This document shows, piece after piece, positions 50,300 through 59,649 of a stretch of 64,000 bases of DNA. Source of the stretch: DATJPD01 sp036394195 (GTDB lineage Bacteria; Pseudomonadota; Alphaproteobacteria; CACIAM-22H2). Both the position numbers and the translations under genes were made by a program. The stretch spans positions 32,355 through 96,354 of the forward strand of contig DASWFO010000060.1 of NCBI GenBank assembly GCA_036394195.1, written 5' to 3'. Position 1 is the first letter of the stretch, and the number at the start of each line of letters is the position of its first letter. Under the pieces are notes generated by a model. That model was not told the DNA's origin and did not search any database. It saw only the letters and a list, made by a program, of their open reading frames with translations.

Positions 50300-51223
50300 T
50301 CAGCGTCCCAACTGGGCCGCGACTTCGGCGGCGAAATCCTCCGCCTTCTTCTCGATACCCTCGCCCAAGGTATAGCGACGAAAGGCGGCGATCTTGACCG
50401 GCGCGCCGATCTCCTTCCCCGCCTTATCGAGAACCGCCGAGACGCGCGTCTCGCCGTCAACGACGAAGACCTGCTCCGTCAGCACCACATCCTCGTAGAA
50501 CTTGCGCAGCCGGCCCTCGACCATCTTCGCGATGACATTGTCGGGCTTGCCCGACGTCTTCGCCTGCTCGGTGAGGACGTTGCGCTCGCGCTCGACCGAC
50601 GCCGTGTCGAGATCGGCGACACTGACCGACTGCGGGTTCGCGGCCGCGATGTGCATCGCCAGCTGCTTGCCCAGCGCCGACAGCTTGTCCACCGGCCCCG
50701 TCGACTCGAGCGCCACGAGCACGCCGATCTTGCCGAGACCAGGAGCCGCCGCATTGTGAACGTAGCTCGAGACGACGCCGGTGCCGACGCTCAAGCCGAC
50801 CGCGCGACGCAGGTTCATGTTCTCGCCGATCGTCGCCACGAGCGTCGTCAGCTTCTCGGCGACCGTGCCGCCGCCCGGATAGGCCGCCGCCTTGATCTTC
50901 TCCAGATCGCCGCCGGTTGTGACAGCGATGTCGGTGACCTTGCGCACGAAATCCTGGAAGGAGTCGTTGCGGGCGACGAAATCGGTCTCCGCGTTGACCT
51001 CGACCATGGCGCCGCGCGTGCCGTTGGCCGCGACGCCGATCAGCCCCTCGGCCGCCACCCGGCCCGCCTTCTTGGCGGCGGCGGCGAGGCCTTTCTTGCG
51101 CAGCCAGTCGACCGCACTCTCCAGGTCGCCCTGGGTTTCGGTCAGCGCCTTCTTGCAGTCCATCATCCCGGCGCCGGTTTTTTCGCGGAGATCCTTCACC
51201 AGCGCGGCCGTGATTTCGGCCAT
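50300..51223 (-). CDS. tsf: Elongation factor Ts
   Basis: 307 residues from ATG 51223 (MAEITAALVKDLREKTGAGM), with GAGGTG six bases upstream; an ATG four codons earlier is less likely. The UBA-like N-terminus, GAMVEVNAETDFVARNDSF (the TDFV nucleotide-exchange motif) and the core domain ending in TLGEGIEKKAEDFAAEV are present. It regenerates EF-Tu-GTP. It follows rpsB by 126 bases and precedes pyrH by 51. Confidence 0.97.
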   Translation of the reverse strand: MAEITAALVKDLREKTGAGMMDCKKALTETQGDLESAVDWLRKKGLAAAAKKAGRVAAEGLIGVAANGTRGAMVEVNAETDFVARNDSFQDFVRKVTDIAVTTGGDLEKIKAAAYPGGGTVAEKLTTLVATIGENMNLRRAVGLSVGTGVVSSYVHNAAAPGLGKIGVLVALESTGPVDKLSALGKQLAMHIAAANPQSVSVADLDTASVERERNVLTEQAKTSGKPDNVIAKMVEGRLRKFYEDVVLTEQVFVVDGETRVSAVLDKAGKEIGAPVKIAAFRRYTLGEGIEKKAEDFAAEVAAQLGR

Positions 51224-51349
51224 GTTGCACCTCATCGATTGGTCGGGTCTCCGGCCGTCCGGCCCGCTATTGAAACGGCGGCAACCCTCGGATTGTTTCC
51301 GGGAAGTCGCCGCCGCCTGTTCACCCCGCGCCAGAACGGCGCGAAAGAC

Positions 51350-52234
51350 TTACTCCGCGGCCGCCTTCTCCTTGGGCTTGCGCGCGCCGGGTTTGCGCGC
51401 CGGCTTCTTCGCCGCGGCCTTGTCCCCGGCCGCGTCCTTGTCGGCCTCCGCCGGAGGACCGGCCTCGCCCGCCGCCTCGTCGCCCGCGGGGACGTCTTCC
51501 GCCGCCGGCTGGGCCGACGCACCGACATCGACTCCGGCCGCCTTCATCTCCGCCTGCAGTCCGTCGAGGACCGCTCCGGAGAACAGCTCGCAGTAGAGCT
51601 GGATGGCGCGCAGCGCGTCGTCATTGCCCGGTACGGGAAACTTGATGTTGGTCGGGTCGCTGTTGCTGTCGACCACCGCGATCACCGGGATGTTGAGGCG
51701 CCGCGCCTCGTCGACCGCGATCGCTTCCTTGTTCGTGTCGATGACGAACAGCGCGTCCGGCAGGCCGCCCATCTCCTTGATGCCGCCCAGGGCCCGCTCG
51801 AGCTTGTCGCGCTCGCGCGTCAGGTTGAGCAGCTCCTTCTTGGTGAGGCCCGAAGTCTCTTCCCTGATCTGGTCATCGAGCTCGCGCAGGCGCCGGATCG
51901 AGTTCGAGATCGTCTTCCAGTTGGTCAGCATCCCGCCGAGCCAGCGGTGGTTGACGTAATACTGGCCGCAGCGCTTGGCGCTGTCGGCGATCGGCTCGGC
52001 CGCCTGGCGCTTCGTGCCCACGAACAGGACGCGGCCGCCGTTGGCTGCGACATCGCGCACCGCGCTCAGCGCCTGCTCCAGCATCGGCACGGTCTGCTGC
52101 AGGTCGATGATATGGACGTTGTTGCGAACCCCGAACAGGAAGGCGGCCATCTTGGGGTTCCAGCGCCGCGTGTGGTGTCCGAAATGGACGCCCGCCTCGA
52201 GGAGCTGACGCATGGTAAAGCTGGGAAGCGCCAT
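51350..52234 (-). CDS. rpsB: 30S ribosomal protein S2
   Basis: 294 residues. MRQLLEAGVHFGHHTRRWNP, VLFVGTKRQAAEPIAD, NHRWLGGMLTNWKTI and RLNIPVIAVVDSNSDP are the S2 signatures. After the core (~245 residues) it carries a low-complexity extension rich in alanine, proline, glutamate and lysine (AAKKPARKPG near the end), common in alphaproteobacterial S2. It is the first gene of the rpsB-to-lpxB block. Confidence 0.97.
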   Translation of the reverse strand: MALPSFTMRQLLEAGVHFGHHTRRWNPKMAAFLFGVRNNVHIIDLQQTVPMLEQALSAVRDVAANGGRVLFVGTKRQAAEPIADSAKRCGQYYVNHRWLGGMLTNWKTISNSIRRLRELDDQIREETSGLTKKELLNLTRERDKLERALGGIKEMGGLPDALFVIDTNKEAIAVDEARRLNIPVIAVVDSNSDPTNIKFPVPGNDDALRAIQLYCELFSGAVLDGLQAEMKAAGVDVGASAQPAAEDVPAGDEAAGEAGPPAEADKDAAGDKAAAKKPARKPGARKPKEKAAAE

Positions 52235-52365
52235 GGCGCGATTTCCTTTCTCCGGTTAAGCCGCCGCGGAATATTGCGCCCGATCAAGGCCTTAGCCTTA
52301 AGCCGGACACCGGATCGACCCCTGCCCTATGACGGCTAGGGACCGTAGTTCCGCGTGAGGATTTA

Positions 52366-52388
52366 TGCCGTGGGACCATCCCGCGGCA
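52366..52388. terminator. Hairpin in the dnaE-rpsB gap
   Basis: TGCCGTGGGA-CCA-TCCCGCGGCA forms a 10-base stem with one wobble pair. It lies in the 243-base space between the end of dnaE (52478) and rpsB (start 52234), both on the - strand, about 90 bases after the dnaE stop. There is no T-run, so termination here would need a factor. The rest of the gap should hold the rpsB promoter, but no clear -35/-10 pair was found. Confidence 0.35.
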
Positions 52389-52477
52389 CGGCCGGGTAGA
52401 TAGACCTAAGCGGCTCACGTTTCAAGTGAAAACGCGCCTCCGCGGCGCCCAGATAACGGCGTGATTCCAGGGCCGGA

Positions 52478-55400
52478 TTAGATTTCCTGGACGCTCGTCA
52501 CGCCCGGCAGCGACTGCATGGCCATGCGGGTCGCGGCCGTGATGTTGAACGTCCCCGGCAGCGCGATCTCGACCTCGCGCTCCTCGCCGAGATCGATCAC
52601 CAACCCGATCCGGCCACGGCCCCTCTTCTCCTTCTCGATGGCGGCCTTAAGGCCCGCCACGGCCGTCACGTCATTGATCGTCACTTTGAGGCCGGCCGCC
52701 GCCTGGGCGACCGCGTCGGGCAGTAGTTGCACGGTCTGGGCCGTGATCCTGAGCACGTCGTCCTTGAACCCGACCTCGGCGGAGACCAGCAGCGGCTGGC
52801 CGGACTCCAGAAGCTGGCGCGCGGTGCCCAGCACCTCCTGGAAGAAGGTGACCTCGTAGCTGCCGCCGGCATCGGACATCTGCACGAAGGCGAGCCGGTT
52901 GCCGTTGCGCGCATTGATCTCCTTCTTGCCGATGACCGTGCCGCCGAGCTTCACCCGTGCCGAGCCGCCGTGCGCGATCCTGCCGAGAAGCTCGCTCGAG
53001 CGCACCACGCCCAGCCGCTCCAGACCCTTGGCATACGCATCCAGCGGGTGCGCCGACATGTAGAAGCCGATCGATTCGAACTCGTTGCTGAGCCGCTCGT
53101 GCAGCGGCCAATCGGGGATGTTGGGCAGGCGCAGCGCCGGGGTGGTGGCGCCGCCGCCGAACAGGCTGACCTGGCTGCCGTCGCGCTCGGCGGTTTCGGC
53201 CGAGGCCATCCGCACGATGGTTTCGACTGCCGCGAATACCCGCGCCCGGCTCGGCTCAAGCGCATCGAACGCGCCGGCCTTGGCGAGGAACTCGAGCGAG
53301 CGCTTGTTGACCTGCTTCGGATCGAGGCGGCGGGCGAAGTCGGTCAGGTCCTTAAACGGGCCGTTCGCCTTGCGCTCGGCGACCAGCGCCTCCATCGCCG
53401 CGAGCCCGACATTGCGGACGGCAGCCAGCGCATAGCGGACCGAGCCGGCCCCTTTCTCGTCGTATTCGACGGTGAACACCGGCGCCGACTTGTTGATGTC
53501 GACCGGCAGGAGCTTGCTGCCCAGGCGGTCGATCTCCTGCCGGAAGACGTTCAGCTTGTCGGTGTTGGAAATACCCAGCGTCATCGATGCAGCGAGGAAC
53601 TCGACGGGGTAGTTCGCTTTCAGATATCCGGTCTGGTACGCGACCAGCGCGTAGGCCGCGGCATGCGATTTGTTGAAGCCGTAGCCGGCGAAGCGGTCGA
53701 CCTGGTCGAAGATCTGGCTGGCCTTGGCCTCGTCGACGCCGCGCTCGCCCGCCCCCTTCACGAAGGTGGCGCGCTGGTTCGCCATCTCGACCTTGTCTTT
53801 TTTGCCCATGGCGCGACGCAGCAGGTCGGCGCCGCCGAGGCTGTACCCCGACAGGACCTGGGCGATCTGCATCACCTGTTCCTGATAGATGATGACGCCG
53901 AATGTCTCTTTGAGGATGCCTTCGAGCGAGGGATGCAGATAGTCGGGCTGCTCCGTCTCGTGCTTGCACGAGATGTATTTCGGGATGTTCTCCATCGGCC
54001 CCGGCCGATAGAGCGCCACCAGCGCGATGATGTCCTCGAAGCGGTCGGGCCGCAGTCGGCGCATCGCATCGCGCATGCCCGAGCTTTCCAGCTGGAAGAT
54101 GCCCACGGTATCGGCCTTGGTCAGGAGCTCGTAGGTCGGCTTGTCGTCAAACGGCAGGTTGGACAGGTCGATCTCGACGCCGCGCGCCTTGATCAGGTCG
54201 ACCGCGCGCTGCAGCACCGTCAGCGTCGTCAGGCCGAGAAAGTCGAATTTCACCAGGCCCGCCGATTCAACGTACTTCATGTTGAACTGGGTGACGGGCA
54301 TCGAGGACCGCGGATCGCGATAAAGCGGCACCAGTTCGTCGAGCGGCCGGTCGCCGATGACGACGCCGGCGGCATGGGTCGACGCGTGGCGATAAAGCCC
54401 CTCGAGCCGCATGGCGATGTCCATCAGCCGCGCCACCGCCTCGTCGGCGCGGCGCATCTCCTGCAGCGCCGGCTCGCTGTCGATCGCCTGCTGCAGGCTG
54501 ACCGGATTGGCCGGATTGTTGGGCACCAGCTTGCAGATCTTGTCGACATGGCCGTAGGCCATGCCGAGGACGCGGCCGACATCGCGCAGCACCGCGCGGG
54601 CCTGCAGCTTGCCGAAGGTGATGATCTGCGCCACGCGGTCGCGACCGTACTCTTCCTGGACGTAGCGGATGACCTCGTCGCGGCGGTCCTGGCAGAAATC
54701 GATGTCAAAGTCGGGCATCGACACGCGCTCGGGATTGAGAAAGCGCTCGAACAGCAGGCCGAAGCGCAGCGGATCGAGATCGGTGATGGTGAGCACCCAG
54801 GCGACCACCGAACCGGCGCCCGATCCGCGGCCGGGACCGACCGGGATGCCCTGGGCCTTGGACCATTGGATGAAATCGGCGACGATCAGGAAGTAGCCGG
54901 CAAAGCCCATTTTCACGATCATGTCGAGCTCGTAGCCAAGCCGGTCGCGGTACGGCTTCACCGCGTCGCCGGTCAGGCCGAACTGCACCATCCGCCCCTC
55001 GAAGCCCTCGGCGGCGAGGCGCCGCAGTGCCGCCTCGGCCCCCTCTTTCGACGCACTGGGCGGCGTCGGCAGGATTGGCTTGCGCTTCTCCAGCATGAAC
55101 GCGCAGCGCAGCGCCACCACCAGGGTGTTGTCGATCGCCTCCGGCAGGTCGGCGAACAGCACGCGCATTTCGGCTGCCGATTTGAAGCGGTGCTCCGGCG
55201 TCACCCGGCGGCGCTTGGGATCGGCCACGTGCTTGCCCTCGGCGACGCACAACAGGACGTCGTGGGCCTCGTGCATGCCCTCCTCGATGAAATAGACGTC
55301 GTTGGTCGCGACCAGCGGCAAGCCGAGCTTGTCGGCGAGCGCGATCATCGGCTCTTCGATCCGGGCTTCGGCCTCCAGACCGTGGCGCATCAGCTCGACA

Positions 55401-55963
55401 TAAAGCCGCCCGTCGAAGGCCGCGGCGAGCCGCTGCAGCACGGCTTCGGCGGCCTCGCGCTGATTATCGATCAGGAGCCGCCCGACCGGGCCGGCCGGAC
55501 CGCCGGTGAGGCAGATCAGCCCCGCGGCATGCGCGTCGAGCGTCGCCAGGTCCACCTGGGGGAGTTCCGCCGAATCGGTCTCCAGATACGCCTTGCTCGA
55601 GAGCTTCATCAGGTTGCGATAGCCGGTCTCGTTCTGCACCAGCAGCACCAGCCGGTCCGGCGCCGTCACGCGGCCGGTGCGGGCACCGCCTTCGCCGCGA
55701 CGGATCGCGAGATCGCAGCCGATGATCGGCTGCACGCCGGCCTCGGCGCAGGCGATCGAGAATGGTAATGCGCCGAACAAGTTGCCGGTGTCGGTGATCG
55801 CGACCGCCGGCATGCGCTCGCGCGCGGCATGCGTGATGAGATTGGCCGCGCGCTCGGCGGCCCCGGCCTTCTCGAGATCGCTCTTGGTGCCGACGCGCAC
55901 CGCCCCTTCGGCAAGCGAATAGGCGGTATGGACGCGGAGATGAACGAAATCGGCGTGCGGCAC
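52478..55963 (-). CDS. dnaE: DNA polymerase III alpha subunit
   Basis: 1161 residues, normal for replicative DnaE1. The N-terminal PHP domain starts FVHLRVHTAYSLAEGAV. The palm has GPGRGSGAGSVVAW and the catalytic aspartates in MPDFDIDFCQDRR, then HASTHAAGVVIGD. The fingers/tau-binding region has KSHAAAYALVAYQTGYLKANY, followed by a helix-hairpin-helix and a C-terminal OB fold (KEINARNGNRLAFVQMSD). It replicates the chromosome. The stop is 243 bases from rpsB. Its length and intact palm argue against the mutagenic DnaE2/ImuC type. Confidence 0.97.
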   Translation of the reverse strand: MPHADFVHLRVHTAYSLAEGAVRVGTKSDLEKAGAAERAANLITHAARERMPAVAITDTGNLFGALPFSIACAEAGVQPIIGCDLAIRRGEGGARTGRVTAPDRLVLLVQNETGYRNLMKLSSKAYLETDSAELPQVDLATLDAHAAGLICLTGGPAGPVGRLLIDNQREAAEAVLQRLAAAFDGRLYVELMRHGLEAEARIEEPMIALADKLGLPLVATNDVYFIEEGMHEAHDVLLCVAEGKHVADPKRRRVTPEHRFKSAAEMRVLFADLPEAIDNTLVVALRCAFMLEKRKPILPTPPSASKEGAEAALRRLAAEGFEGRMVQFGLTGDAVKPYRDRLGYELDMIVKMGFAGYFLIVADFIQWSKAQGIPVGPGRGSGAGSVVAWVLTITDLDPLRFGLLFERFLNPERVSMPDFDIDFCQDRRDEVIRYVQEEYGRDRVAQIITFGKLQARAVLRDVGRVLGMAYGHVDKICKLVPNNPANPVSLQQAIDSEPALQEMRRADEAVARLMDIAMRLEGLYRHASTHAAGVVIGDRPLDELVPLYRDPRSSMPVTQFNMKYVESAGLVKFDFLGLTTLTVLQRAVDLIKARGVEIDLSNLPFDDKPTYELLTKADTVGIFQLESSGMRDAMRRLRPDRFEDIIALVALYRPGPMENIPKYISCKHETEQPDYLHPSLEGILKETFGVIIYQEQVMQIAQVLSGYSLGGADLLRRAMGKKDKVEMANQRATFVKGAGERGVDEAKASQIFDQVDRFAGYGFNKSHAAAYALVAYQTGYLKANYPVEFLAASMTLGISNTDKLNVFRQEIDRLGSKLLPVDINKSAPVFTVEYDEKGAGSVRYALAAVRNVGLAAMEALVAERKANGPFKDLTDFARRLDPKQVNKRSLEFLAKAGAFDALEPSRARVFAAVETIVRMASAETAERDGSQVSLFGGGATTPALRLPNIPDWPLHERLSNEFESIGFYMSAHPLDAYAKGLERLGVVRSSELLGRIAHGGSARVKLGGTVIGKKEINARNGNRLAFVQMSDAGGSYEVTFFQEVLGTARQLLESGQPLLVSAEVGFKDDVLRITAQTVQLLPDAVAQAAAGLKVTINDVTAVAGLKAAIEKEKRGRGRIGLVIDLGEEREVEIALPGTFNITAATRMAMQSLPGVTSVQEI

Positions 55964-56035
55964 GTGTCGGCTATGATCGGTTATGGCGCATGCCCCGCCG
56001 CGGAGCGAAAGCCGCGGCGAGTCGCAGCGAGAAGC

Positions 56036-56647
56036 TTACAGCCGATAGCCGAAAATATCGACGCCGCCGAGACGCTCGACGGTACGCCCGAACCGGAACT
56101 TCAGCTCGGGCCCGTCGAACGGCGGCTGCTCCATGTTCTGATCGGCATCGCTGAACGGCTCGACTTCGAGCACCACGAAGGTGTGGCCGGCCGTGTTGGG
56201 CTTGGTCGCGGCATCGAATCCCCGCTCGAGCGCGGCCACGCTGTCGAAGGCAAAAACCCGTTCCAGCCCCATGGCACGGGCGATCGCCGCATAGTCGTTG
56301 ACGGCCTGGCTGGGCAAGGCGGCGTTCGACGTGGCGCCGTAGTGCCGGTTCGAGACCAGGAAATGCGTCAGGTTCGGCAGGTTCATGTCGCGCTCGACCA
56401 TGAGCATGCCCGGATTCATGCAAAACGCGCCGTCGCCCATGAATGCCCAGATCTTCAGGCGCGGCACGCCGATCGCGAGCCCGGAGGCGAACATGGTCGA
56501 CAGACTCATCGAGGCGTCGAGATAGAAGCTGCGCTCGCTGTCCCGTGTCACATTCCACCAGGCCTGGCTGGAATTCCCGGCGGACGTCACCACCAACTCG
56601 TCCGTGCGGCGGGCGGCCAGAAACCGGAAGCAATCGATATATTTCAT
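56036..56647 (-). CDS. Thiamine-diphosphate enzyme, PP-domain subunit (sulfopyruvate/phosphonopyruvate decarboxylase-like)
   Basis: 203 residues comprising only the pyrophosphate-binding domain of a ThDP enzyme. The binding motif runs from FMGDGAFCMNPG to the asparagine of HFLVSNRHYG, about 30 residues apart as in the GDG...N consensus. It is seven bases downstream of the PYR-domain subunit gene, so the two form one heteromeric decarboxylase like ComD/ComE sulfopyruvate decarboxylase or split phosphonopyruvate decarboxylases. The true 2-oxo acid is unknown. It is a short insertion between dnaE and the lol genes. Confidence 0.8.
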   Translation of the reverse strand: MKYIDCFRFLAARRTDELVVTSAGNSSQAWWNVTRDSERSFYLDASMSLSTMFASGLAIGVPRLKIWAFMGDGAFCMNPGMLMVERDMNLPNLTHFLVSNRHYGATSNAALPSQAVNDYAAIARAMGLERVFAFDSVAALERGFDAATKPNTAGHTFVVLEVEPFSDADQNMEQPPFDGPELKFRFGRTVERLGGVDIFGYRL

Positions 56648-56654
56648 GCCGGGT

Positions 56655-57182
56655 CTACCGCAACAGGTCGCGCGTCAAGGCCACGACGGTGGGCCGGGTG
56701 AACGTGCGCGAATGATGATAGGCGCGGCCGATCTGCCCGATGTCCTCGGGGTGCTCGATGACGACATAGGGGATGTCGATGGCGTCCATGACCGGGCGCA
56801 GATAGAGGCCGTTCGAGCTGTGGTGCTTGTGGCGATCGCCCATCGCGCCCCGCAGCGTGATCAGGACGAACAGCGGAATCTCATACGAATAATTGATCTT
56901 CGTGATGGCGTAGATCACGGTCATGAACCCCGACGCGCCCATGAGCGCCGCCGAGCCCACGCCGCCCATATAGGCCCCGGAGCACAGGCCGACCGCCGAT
57001 TCCTCGCGGTTGACCGGAACGTGGCGGAACCGCTCATCGGCGTCGAGATGGCGGATAAGATCGCTGATCCAGTTGTCGGGAAGGCTGGCCACCAGGCGGA
57101 TCCCGGCGCCAGCCAACTCATCCGCGATGCGCCGCGCGGTCTCGCGCCGCTTCTCGCCTGAACCACCTTCGTGCGATGTCAT
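56655..57182 (-). CDS. Thiamine-diphosphate enzyme, PYR-domain subunit
   Basis: 175 residues forming the pyrimidine-binding domain: ARRIADELAGAGIRLVASLP, then VPVNREESAVGLCSGAYMGG with the cofactor-activating glutamate, then ALMGASGFMTVIYAITKI and GDRHKHHSSNG. This is the alpha (ComD-like) half paired with the gene seven bases downstream. It is divergent from the molybdopterin hydroxylase gene, with only 68 bases between starts, so the two units probably share a control region. A decarboxylase making an aldehyde next to an aldehyde-oxidase-type enzyme is an attractive but unproven pairing. Confidence 0.8.
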   Translation of the reverse strand: MTSHEGGSGEKRRETARRIADELAGAGIRLVASLPDNWISDLIRHLDADERFRHVPVNREESAVGLCSGAYMGGVGSAALMGASGFMTVIYAITKINYSYEIPLFVLITLRGAMGDRHKHHSSNGLYLRPVMDAIDIPYVVIEHPEDIGQIGRAYHHSRTFTRPTVVALTRDLLR

Positions 57183-57250
57183 TATCCGTTCCGCGATGGG
57201 CCGTCGTTGACACAGCTTATAGGCACGGACATCTTCTTGTCATCACGGAG

Positions 57251-59632
57251 ATGTCGAACTCGCCGCGCCCCTATATCGGCCGTCCACTTCGCCGCCGAGA
57301 AGATTCGCGTTTCCTGCAGGGTGCGGGTCGCTATGTCGACGATCTCCACCCCGCGGGTGCCGCGTGGTGCGCGTTCGTCCGCAGCCCCCATGCGCATGCG
57401 CTGATCCGCTCGATCTCCACCGCGACGGCGAGTGCCATGCCCGGGGTGCTGCTGGTGCTGACCGCCGACGACTGGATCAAGGCCGGGCTCGGAGAATTGA
57501 AGGTCGTCCATCCGATGCCGTTCGGCGACGGCCGGCCGATGAACGAGGCGCCGCGTCCCGCCTTCGCCCAGGGCCGCGTGCGGCATGTCGGCGACGTCGT
57601 CGCGGCGGTGATCGCCGGGCACCGCAACGCCGCCATCGATGCCGCCGACGCCGTCGTGGTCGAGTACGAGCCCCTGCCGGCGGTCACCGACGTCGCCGCG
57701 GCCGTCGCACCCGGCGCCCCGCTGGTGCACGAGAGGTTCGGCACCAACCTCGTGTTCGAGATCGAAAAGGGGGATCGCGCCCGGACCGAGGCGGCGCTCG
57801 CGGCAGCGGCGAAAGTCGTCGAGCTGCCGCTGGTCAATCAACGGCTCGCCGGCAGTCCGCTGGAGCCCCGTTCATATGTCTGCGATCACGATCGCGCCGC
57901 CGACCGGACCACGCTCTATGCCACCTCGCAAATGCCGCATTATCTGCGGCGCTGGCTGGCGATTCATACACTGTTCATTCCGGAGCACAAACTGAGGGTC
58001 GTCGCCCCGGATGTCGGCGGCGGCTTCGGGCTCAAGGGCAATTTCCCGGTCGAGGTGTCAACCGTCGTGTGGGCGGCGCGGCAGCTGGGGCGGCCGGTGA
58101 AATGGACCTCGTCGCGCGCAGAAGCGTTCATCTCCGACCCGCAGGCCCGCGATCATGTCAGCCGCGCCCGCATGGGATTCGACCGCGACGGAAAAATCGT
58201 GGCGCTGCAGGTCGACACGCTCGCCGCTCTCGGCGCCTATCTCAGCAACTTCGCGCCCAGCATTCCGGGCAATTCCTATCCGCAAACCATCACCGGGCTT
58301 TACCGAACCCCGAACCTTCACCTGCGGGTGCGCGGTGTCTACACCAACACGGTGCCGGTCGATGCGTATCGGGGCTCGGGCCGGCCGGAGGCGACCTGGG
58401 TCAACGAGAGCCTGCTGGAGCTCGGCGCCCATGAGCTCGCGCTCGACGTGGTCGACATCCGGCGGCGCAACCTGCTCGCCAAAAGCGACTTCCCGTATCC
58501 CGCACCGGGCGGGCGGGTCTACGATTCGGGCGACCCGCCGTCCCTCCTCGATACGCTGCTCCGTCTGGCCGACTACGAGGCACTGCGGCAGAGGCAAGCG
58601 GAGTTGCGGGCACAGGGCGTGTTGATGGGGATCGGACTCGCCGCCTTCGTCGACAAGGCCGGGACCGGACCCAGCGCCAATCTCGCCAAGCGCGGCGGCC
58701 TGCATGGCGGATGGGAAAGCGCGACGGTGCGCGTCCACACCGACGGCAAGGTGACGATCTATGCCGGCAGCCACTCGCACGGCCAGGGCCACGACATCAC
58801 GTTCGCGCAGATCGCGGCCGACGCGCTCGGCATCGATGTCGAGGATATCCGGCTCTGCGAAGGCGACACGGACCAGGTGCCGTTCGGCAACGGCACCTGG
58901 GGTGCCCGGTCGACGTCGGTTGCCGGGACGGCCGTCTTGCGCGCGTCGCGCAAGGTGCTCGACAAGGCGAAGCGCTTCGCCGCCGAGGTCCTGGAATGCC
59001 CGGAGGCGGATCTCGACTATGCCAACGGCCGGTTCACGCTGCGCGGCACCGACCGCTTCATCGATTTCGCAAGCGTTGCGGACATCGCCTATCACGGTGC
59101 CGTTCTGCCACGGGACGCGGACGGGGCGCTCGAGCCCGGGCTGGAGGCGACAGTGTTCCACGATCCGCCCGACACCAACGACCCGCAGGCGATGCATCTC
59201 GCCGTGGTCATCGTCGATCCGGAGACCGGGCAGGTGACGATCGACGATTATTTCGCGGCCGACGATTGCGGCACCGTCATCAACCCGATGATCGTCGAGG
59301 GACAGGTCCATGGCGGACTGGCGCAAGGGATCGGCCAAGCCCTGCTCGAGCAGGTCGTCTACGACCAGCGCTCAGGCCAGCTCCTCACCGGCTCGTACCT
59401 GGATTATGCGCTGCCGCGCGCCGGCGACCTGCCGCCGTTCAAGACCGCCTTCATCGCGACGCCGGCGCCGAGCAATCCGCTCGGCGTGAAGGGCGGCAGC
59501 GAAAGCGGAACCATCGGCGCCCCGGCGGCGATCGGCAATGCGGTGGTCGATGCGCTGTGGCATCTCGGCGTCCGGCACGTGGAGCTGCCGATCACCCCGG
59601 AAAGGGTCTGGCGGGCCCTTCACCGGTCATGA
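57251..59632 (+). CDS. Xanthine dehydrogenase/aldehyde oxidase family molybdopterin-binding subunit, orphan
   Basis: 793 residues from ATG 57251 (MSNSPRPYIGRPLRRREDSR). The large Moco subunit pattern is complete: QGAGRYVDDL, VGGGFGLKGNF, the active-site loop VDAYRGSGRPEATW, AGSHSHGQGHDITFAQI, and the catalytic glutamate in KGGSESGTIGAPAA. The loop is AYRGSGRPE, not the AYRCSFR of true form I CO dehydrogenase, so an aldehyde or N-heterocycle hydroxylase is likelier. The usual 2Fe-2S and FAD subunits are not adjacent and must be encoded elsewhere or replaced. Confidence 0.9.
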   Translation: MSNSPRPYIGRPLRRREDSRFLQGAGRYVDDLHPAGAAWCAFVRSPHAHALIRSISTATASAMPGVLLVLTADDWIKAGLGELKVVHPMPFGDGRPMNEAPRPAFAQGRVRHVGDVVAAVIAGHRNAAIDAADAVVVEYEPLPAVTDVAAAVAPGAPLVHERFGTNLVFEIEKGDRARTEAALAAAAKVVELPLVNQRLAGSPLEPRSYVCDHDRAADRTTLYATSQMPHYLRRWLAIHTLFIPEHKLRVVAPDVGGGFGLKGNFPVEVSTVVWAARQLGRPVKWTSSRAEAFISDPQARDHVSRARMGFDRDGKIVALQVDTLAALGAYLSNFAPSIPGNSYPQTITGLYRTPNLHLRVRGVYTNTVPVDAYRGSGRPEATWVNESLLELGAHELALDVVDIRRRNLLAKSDFPYPAPGGRVYDSGDPPSLLDTLLRLADYEALRQRQAELRAQGVLMGIGLAAFVDKAGTGPSANLAKRGGLHGGWESATVRVHTDGKVTIYAGSHSHGQGHDITFAQIAADALGIDVEDIRLCEGDTDQVPFGNGTWGARSTSVAGTAVLRASRKVLDKAKRFAAEVLECPEADLDYANGRFTLRGTDRFIDFASVADIAYHGAVLPRDADGALEPGLEATVFHDPPDTNDPQAMHLAVVIVDPETGQVTIDDYFAADDCGTVINPMIVEGQVHGGLAQGIGQALLEQVVYDQRSGQLLTGSYLDYALPRAGDLPPFKTAFIATPAPSNPLGVKGGSESGTIGAPAAIGNAVVDALWHLGVRHVELPITPERVWRALHRS

Positions 59633-59649
59633 GCCGGAACCCTCGCCGT

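Noticed and set aside
52727..55768. A 1013-codon open frame on the + strand opposite dnaE
   Set aside because: Antisense artefact of codon bias in dnaE; the protein would be arginine/histidine-rich with no recognisable fold.
57251..59632. Form I carbon monoxide dehydrogenase large subunit (coxL)
   Set aside because: The active-site loop is AYRGSGRPE, without the cysteine of the AYRCSFR signature, and coxM and coxS are absent.
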